Source: Knoxdaviesia capensis (lineage: Eukaryota > Ascomycota > Sordariomycetes > Microascales > Gondwanamycetaceae). From it: 64,000 bases of DNA. The stretch is from positions 186,001 through 250,000 of the forward strand of contig LNGK01000016.1 of assembly GCA_001510575.1 (NCBI GenBank), given 5' to 3'. This document shows, piece by piece, positions 59,579 through 64,000 of the stretch; positions within the stretch are counted from its first letter, which is position 1, and every line of letters begins with the position of its first letter. A program made the position numbers and the translations under genes. A model generated the notes under the pieces. That model was given only the letters and a program-made list of their open reading frames with translations. It was not told where the DNA came from and ran no database searches.

Positions 59579-60472
59579 TTATATCCGAGACACCATCCAT
59601 GACCACCACTTGTTGATTCCCGGGCCGTCGCCAATGACGTTTCCACCGATGACATCGACATAGATGTCAAACTCGCGCATCTGCTCGAAGGTGAACTTCT
59701 CCGAGCCGTACTCGCCCAGCCACAGATCCTGCTCCTCCGAGCCGACGTCGTCGGCGCCGGCACCGGAGTCCAGCAGGCCCTTGCTCCGGGACGAGCGGAT
59801 CCGCGCGAGCTCGGACTCGAGGCTGGAGCGCACAAGGGCGGCCGGCAGGGCAGTAAACAGATCCAGCTTGTTCGCGGCGATCAGCACGGGGATCGAGTAC
59901 GGGTTGCGCGAGGTGCGGCTGGAGGTGGCGCGCTTCTGCAGGGTCAGCAGCACGTCGTAGAGGAACTCGCCCGAGCTGGCCAGCACGTCGGTATCCGCCA
60001 GCGCAGCCGCGTCAACCACAAACACAATGCCCTTGATCTTCGACGCGCCGGAGCTGGCCGACACGCCGGTGTCGGCGATGCGGGCCAGCGCGGCGCGGCG
60101 CAGCTTGCCGTGGCCGGGGGTGTCGACCAGCAGGAACTTGGTGTGGGTGCCGGCGGTCTCGTCCTTGCGGCGGTGGTCCTCGCGCGCAGCCGGGTCGGAC
60201 GACGCGGTGAACTCGACCTCGTGGACGATCTGCGTGGTGTGCGTCTCGGCGGGCGCGTCGCCGTTCTCGAGCAGCGTCAGCAGCGCGGTCTTGCCGGCGG
60301 CCGGCGGGCCGAGCAGCAGCAGGCTGGGCAGCGACGTGTAGGGCGTGGCGCGCACGATGACGAAGTGCAGGATGATGGGCGCGAGGATCACGATCAGGAT
60401 GCCGGTGATGAACACGGTGGGCGAGGGCGTCATGATGAGCTCGACAAACTCCGTGATGGTGGAGGGCGCCAT
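59579..60472 (-). CDS. SRP102: Signal recognition particle receptor subunit beta
   Basis: Single exon, 297 residues. A transmembrane helix at about 20-40 (VFITGILIVILAPIILHFVI) anchors the protein in the endoplasmic reticulum, with the GTPase domain on the cytosolic side. GTPase motifs: G1 GPPAAGKT at 55-62, G3 DTPGH at 117-121, G4 NKLD at 201-204. The C-terminal part has the family pattern FTFEQMREFDIYVDVIGG. The subunit binds the alpha subunit (SRP101/docking protein) and hands the ribosome-SRP complex to the translocon. The length agrees with fungal SRPR-beta. The minus-strand start at 60472 is followed directly by the membrane segment, and no in-frame upstream extension is needed. It is divergent from the AKR1-type gene, 1.5 kb away. 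Confidence 0.95.
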   Translation of the reverse strand: MAPSTITEFVELIMTPSPTVFITGILIVILAPIILHFVIVRATPYTSLPSLLLLGPPAAGKTALLTLLENGDAPAETHTTQIVHEVEFTASSDPAAREDHRRKDETAGTHTKFLLVDTPGHGKLRRAALARIADTGVSASSGASKIKGIVFVVDAAALADTDVLASSGEFLYDVLLTLQKRATSSRTSRNPYSIPVLIAANKLDLFTALPAALVRSSLESELARIRSSRSKGLLDSGAGADDVGSEEQDLWLGEYGSEKFTFEQMREFDIYVDVIGGNVIGDGPGINKWWSWMVSRI

Positions 60473-61969
60473 GGTGGAGGTCGAGATTGGAGGAGTGTCG
60501 AGTCACTGAGGTTGACGGTCTGATGAGAGCGTCGAGGAGAGCGACGTTATATGTCGACGCACGCGATGCCGCTATAAGGAGATCTTCGGAACGAAAAAGA
60601 TCTGGAACGATCCTGGAACCCGGCCGACACGGAACAAGGCAGGCCTGAATGGCGTGGGAAATGGCCAGATGGACCAGGGCCCTTCGTATTCGGACGGCGT
60701 TTGGCACAGCTGGTGTGTCCCCAGCCGTGGATATAGTGGAAGCGCGGGGTGAGAAGATATGTGACGCGAGAACGAGAAGCAATTTGAGCGCGGCGGGTAT
60801 CTTTGCCGACTGGGATGATGGGTGGCTCTGATGAAGACAGACGCACTTGATGTTTTTGGTGAGGCCAGATTCAACGCACGATTTTGTGGTCGATGTGGTC
60901 ATGGCCATGTGCGGTTCGAGCAAAGTCACCCATTGGTGTGTGTGCACGCAAACGCTACTTGCCCCCTGTTCAACGTTAACCCTAACGAGGACAATCCATA
61001 GGGTTGGCCCTTGCGTATCAGTACTTCTGGCCTCCGTGCATCGATACTTACGGCCGTCGGACTTTAACCCTAACCCTAACACCCGCGCGAGGCCTCTTTT
61101 GATTGTCGTACGTGCGTGGCGGTGCTTCCGTGACATGCGTTTCCAACTTCAGCCCCCTTCCCCAGCCAATCGATGCAGTCAGCCTTCGGACGGCCAATCT
61201 GGCATTTCATCATCTGTGCCGTCGTCAAGCTTGCTGTTTGTAGCATCACGCATTGTCTGATATATATTTCGCGGTGCCCAACATTGGCCGTATTCAGTAT
61301 CATCAACCACGGCGAACGAAGCCAACCAACAGATTTACGAGAGTATTCCCAATCCAGAAAGGTAAGCGTGTGGCTGCTGTTATCTATCTCCTGTGCCTGG
61401 CTTATCCAGTATTTCCGGTTCCAAAGAACGAGGACGTGTTTTAGAGCCCGAGTTTGCGGACATCTAACAGTCGCCTTCATTTTCTCCGATCATAGGACCC
61501 CGAGCCGAGATCTTTTTCCTGGCCGTAGAAACGAGGCTTCGCTTTAATCATTCCACGCGTTCGCTCATCCCATTTTGCGTGCGCCCACAAGTCTCGGACT
61601 ACATTTTCGTTGATAGTTTTTATCTGCATATTTCCCTCTCCTGACCCCTGGCCTGCACATTGCATCATAGGCTGCCAGTTCAGCCCTTATATACCTAATG
61701 TCCCCGAACGCTCTGTTTCTCTGAACTTTTTTCTTGGCTTCCGACTGTGCCGTCTCCCGAATCCGTCACTTGTCTCGACGTGCCGTGTTTGATTTTTTCT
61801 CGGACCAGCCCCTTTTTTGTCTACGTTGCGACACTAGATATATATTCATTTCATCCATATTTTCGATTCGAAGGCCGTCGACTTCTTGCGATCGTCGTCC
61901 GTTCTCCTTATTCTCGGTCCCTCGACTCCTTTCTGCGTCGCTCGATCTCATCAGCACATCCACGTCCCA
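60473..61969. promoter_or_regulatory. Divergent intergenic region of SRP102 and AKR1
   Basis: About 1.5 kb between two start codons facing away from each other. Telomere-like words occur in the middle: TTAACCCTAAC at 60976-60986 and two and a half CCCTAA units at 61064-61081. The stretch 61600-61969 is pyrimidine-rich on the plus strand and is likely the leader of the AKR1-type gene. The frames seen here are short and unrecognised. Confidence 0.55.
61064..61081 (-). repeat. Interstitial telomere-like repeat, (CCCTAA) about 2.5 units
   Basis: TTAACCCTAACCCTAACA in the divergent promoter region, with a shorter copy 88 bases upstream at 60976-60986. It is far too short to be a telomere or a recent telomere insertion; a Myb-type telobox is the likelier reading. 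Confidence 0.6.
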
Positions 61970-64000
61970 ATGCCTACTGGGGCTTCTCCCGGCGGCGGGC
62001 CGTCGCCGACCGCGCCGATCAACCCGCCGTCAAAGTCCGCCGTCGCTGCGCCGGTGCTTAACAACGATGTCGAGCTCAGCCACGTCAAGGGCGAGAGCGG
62101 CGTGGCCGAGGAGTCGGACATTATGCAGATCGCGCGGATAGGCGATATCGCGGCCATGGAGAGGCTGTTTGAGACCGGCTACTACGACGCCACATACACC
62201 GACGAGGAGGGCATCACGCCGTTACACGTGAGTTGAGTTGGGGGTTCACCCAGGGTATCCCGGCGTGCACAACAAAGCTAACAATCTCCAGTGGGCCTCC
62301 ATCAACAACCAATACGCCATGTGCAAGTTCCTCATCGAGCACGGCGCCGAGATCAACAAGAAGGGCGGCGAGTCGGTATCGACGCCGCTGCAGTGGGCCG
62401 CCCAGCGCTGCCACTACTACACCGTGTACCTCCTGCTCCAGCACGGCGCCGACCCGCTGATCACCGACGCCCAGGGCTATAACACGCTGCACATCTCGAC
62501 CTTCAACGGCAACGTGCTGCTGATCGTGCTGCTGCTGCACCAGGGCATCCCCGTCGACGTGCTCGACGGCTACGGCCACACCTCGCTGATGTGGGCCGCC
62601 TACAAGGGCTTCCCGCGCTGCGTCGACATCTTCCTGCGCTGGGGCGCCAGCGTGCACGCCGTCGACGAGCAGGGCTTCACCGCGCTGCACTGGGCCCTGG
62701 TCAAGGGCTCGACGCCGTGCGTGGTCAAGATGATCGAGTACGGCGCCGACCGCTTCGCCAAGACCCAGACCGGCAAGACGCCCGCCACCACCGCCCAGGA
62801 GCTCAACACCATCACCGCCTGGCACCGCGCGCTGCGTGAGTGCGGCTACGACGAGGACGCCCGCCCCATCGTGCCGGCCTGGCCGGGCTCGAGCTACATC
62901 TTGAAGGACCGCCGGCTGTTCGTCACGCGGTTTTTGTTCGTCTGGCCGTTTGCGCTGCTGTGGGTGGCGCTGCACATTCTGGCGTACATGCCGATCTTTG
63001 CGGCGATCCCGCTGGCCGCCGCCGTCAGCTACGGCATGATGATGGTTGCGCAGAAGGCGCTCGAGTACGCCCCCTCCGACATGCGCAGCTTCCACAAGAC
63101 GCCGTGGCTGGCGGGCATCTTCGCGGCCACGCTGTTCTGGACCGGCGTCAACTGGGTGTTTGTCATTCTGCGCAACGCCTTCTTCAACCCGGCCACTGGC
63201 GCGCACCTGTGGCTGAACCTGTTCTTCGGCATCTGCTACTCGATGGTCGTGTACTTTTACGTCGCCGCCATGACGTACGACCCGGGCTTCGTGCCCAAGC
63301 CGAACGGCATCGCCGAGCAGAAGGCCGCCATCGACGAGCTGCTGAAGCTGTGGAAGTTTGACGAGTCGAGCTTCTGCGTCACCTGCATGATCCGCACCCC
63401 GCTGCGCAGCAAGCACTGCAAGCGCTGCGGCCGCTGCGTGGCCAAACACGACCACCACTGCCCGTGGGTTAACAACTGCGTCGGCAACAACAACCACCGC
63501 CACTTTCTGTTGTACATTGTGTTTCTAACCGCTGGCATCCTGCTCTACGACTTTCTGCTCTACTTCTGTAAGTTTCGTCGCCCGTATACCGGCCCCTGAC
63601 AGTTTGCTAACCGTTCAGACTTCACCGACATCTCCCCGAATGCCAGCACCGAGTGCAACGTTCTCGCCGACAGCCTGTGCCAAATAGTCAACAGCGATCC
63701 GTACACCGTCTGGTTGGGCTTCTGGATCACGCTGCAGCTGGTGTGGGTGACCATGCTGGTGTTTGTCCAGTCGGTGCAGCTGTCGCGCGCCATGACCACC
63801 TTTGAGAACATGTACGGCATCCAGGACGTCTCCGCGACGTCGACGTTCACGTCGACCGGCGTTCCGCTCGACCCGACGGTGCCCGCCACGGGCGAAGACG
63901 CCGGCGGCGACGACCACGCCGGCCACAACCACGGGCCCGGCGGCCACCGCCACGGCGCGGCAGGCCGCGGCGGCTGGCTGAAGACGGTGATGATGCTGCT
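61970..64000 (+). CDS. AKR1: AKR1-type palmitoyltransferase (ankyrin repeats plus DHHC), partial at window end
   Basis: Exons 61970-62227, 62292-63567 and 63619 onward; the third exon is cut by the window edge after 638 residues. Intron 1 (64 bases: GTGAGT, CTAAC, CTCCAG) joins TPLH to WASI; intron 2 (51 bases: GTAAGT, CTAAC, GTTCAG) joins LLYF to YFTDI. About six ankyrin repeats occupy residues 45-265 (for example GYNTLHISTFNGNVLLIVLL, GHTSLMWAAYKG, GFTALHWALVKG). Four transmembrane segments precede the DHHC Cys-rich domain (CMIRTPLRSKHCKRCGRC, then DHHC at 473-476 in DHHCPWVNNCVGNNNHRHF), and further membrane segments follow. The enzyme attaches palmitate to cysteines of membrane-associated proteins at Golgi or endosomal membranes and acts in endocytosis and polarity. 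The last visible part is a His/Gly-rich loop. Yeast Akr1 has DHYC; this one has DHHC. Confidence 0.95.

Noticed and set aside
61064..61081. Chromosome end or telomere fusion
   Set aside because: Only about two and a half CCCTAA units, with ordinary genes on both sides.
62214..63503. 429-residue minus-strand frame, Val/His/Asp-rich
   Set aside because: Antisense shadow of the ankyrin/DHHC gene.
1..64000. Biosynthetic gene cluster around the ABC transporter or the velvet gene
   Set aside because: No polyketide synthase, NRPS, terpene cyclase, P450 or pathway regulator is visible; the neighbours are housekeeping or surface-protein genes.

Overview
The window looks like nuclear DNA of a filamentous ascomycete (Pezizomycotina). 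The protein-coding genes carry few, short introns (about 64-83 bases) with GTRNGT-type donors and CTAAC-type branch points. Coding exons are strongly G/C-biased at third positions, and pyrimidine-rich leaders precede the starts. The gene content also fits: a velvet-domain regulator, an AKR1-type ankyrin/DHHC enzyme, an MDR-type full ABC transporter and a fungal GPI-type Cys-rich surface protein. I cannot name the species. There is one assembly gap of 54 N at 27792-27845.

Layout. 1-6176 holds no convincing gene and ends in a pyrimidine-rich leader. 6177-10363 (+) is an ABCB multidrug exporter with one intron. 14740-15948 (+) is a secreted, probably GPI-anchored Cys-rich protein. 15949-36850 is about 21 kb without a gene I can support, rich in microsatellites. 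36900-41312 is an unusually long pyrimidine-biased stretch with good intron signals, leading into a velvet regulator at 41313-43088 (+). 43089-46644 is gene-poor.

From 46.6 kb to the end the window is a dense housekeeping block. It holds a membrane-anchored calcineurin-like phosphoesterase (46645-47874, -), a divergent pair SAP18 (49253-50234, -) and PRP18 (50665-51784, +), a small single-pass membrane protein (54432-54992, +), and a secreted Cys-rich Thr/Pro-rich protein that begins with a 9-base exon (55617-56861, +). These are followed by cystathionine beta-synthase (57744-59372, +), the convergent SRP-receptor beta subunit (59579-60472, -) and, divergent from it, an AKR1-type palmitoyltransferase cut by the window end (61970-64000, +).

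The genes do not form one pathway. Links that can be drawn are RNA processing/chromatin (SAP18, PRP18), secretory-pathway targeting and lipidation (SRP receptor beta, AKR1) and the cell surface (GPI protein, secreted protein, small membrane protein, exporter). The most interesting observations are the roughly 4.4 kb candidate spliced leader of the velvet gene, a short palindromic word (GTACAGTAC/GTACTGTAC) scattered through intergenic DNA, and telomere-like TTAGGG words placed in promoters near 57.5 kb and 61 kb. I found no clear evidence for a wholly new system such as a defence island, a CRISPR array or a biosynthetic cluster.
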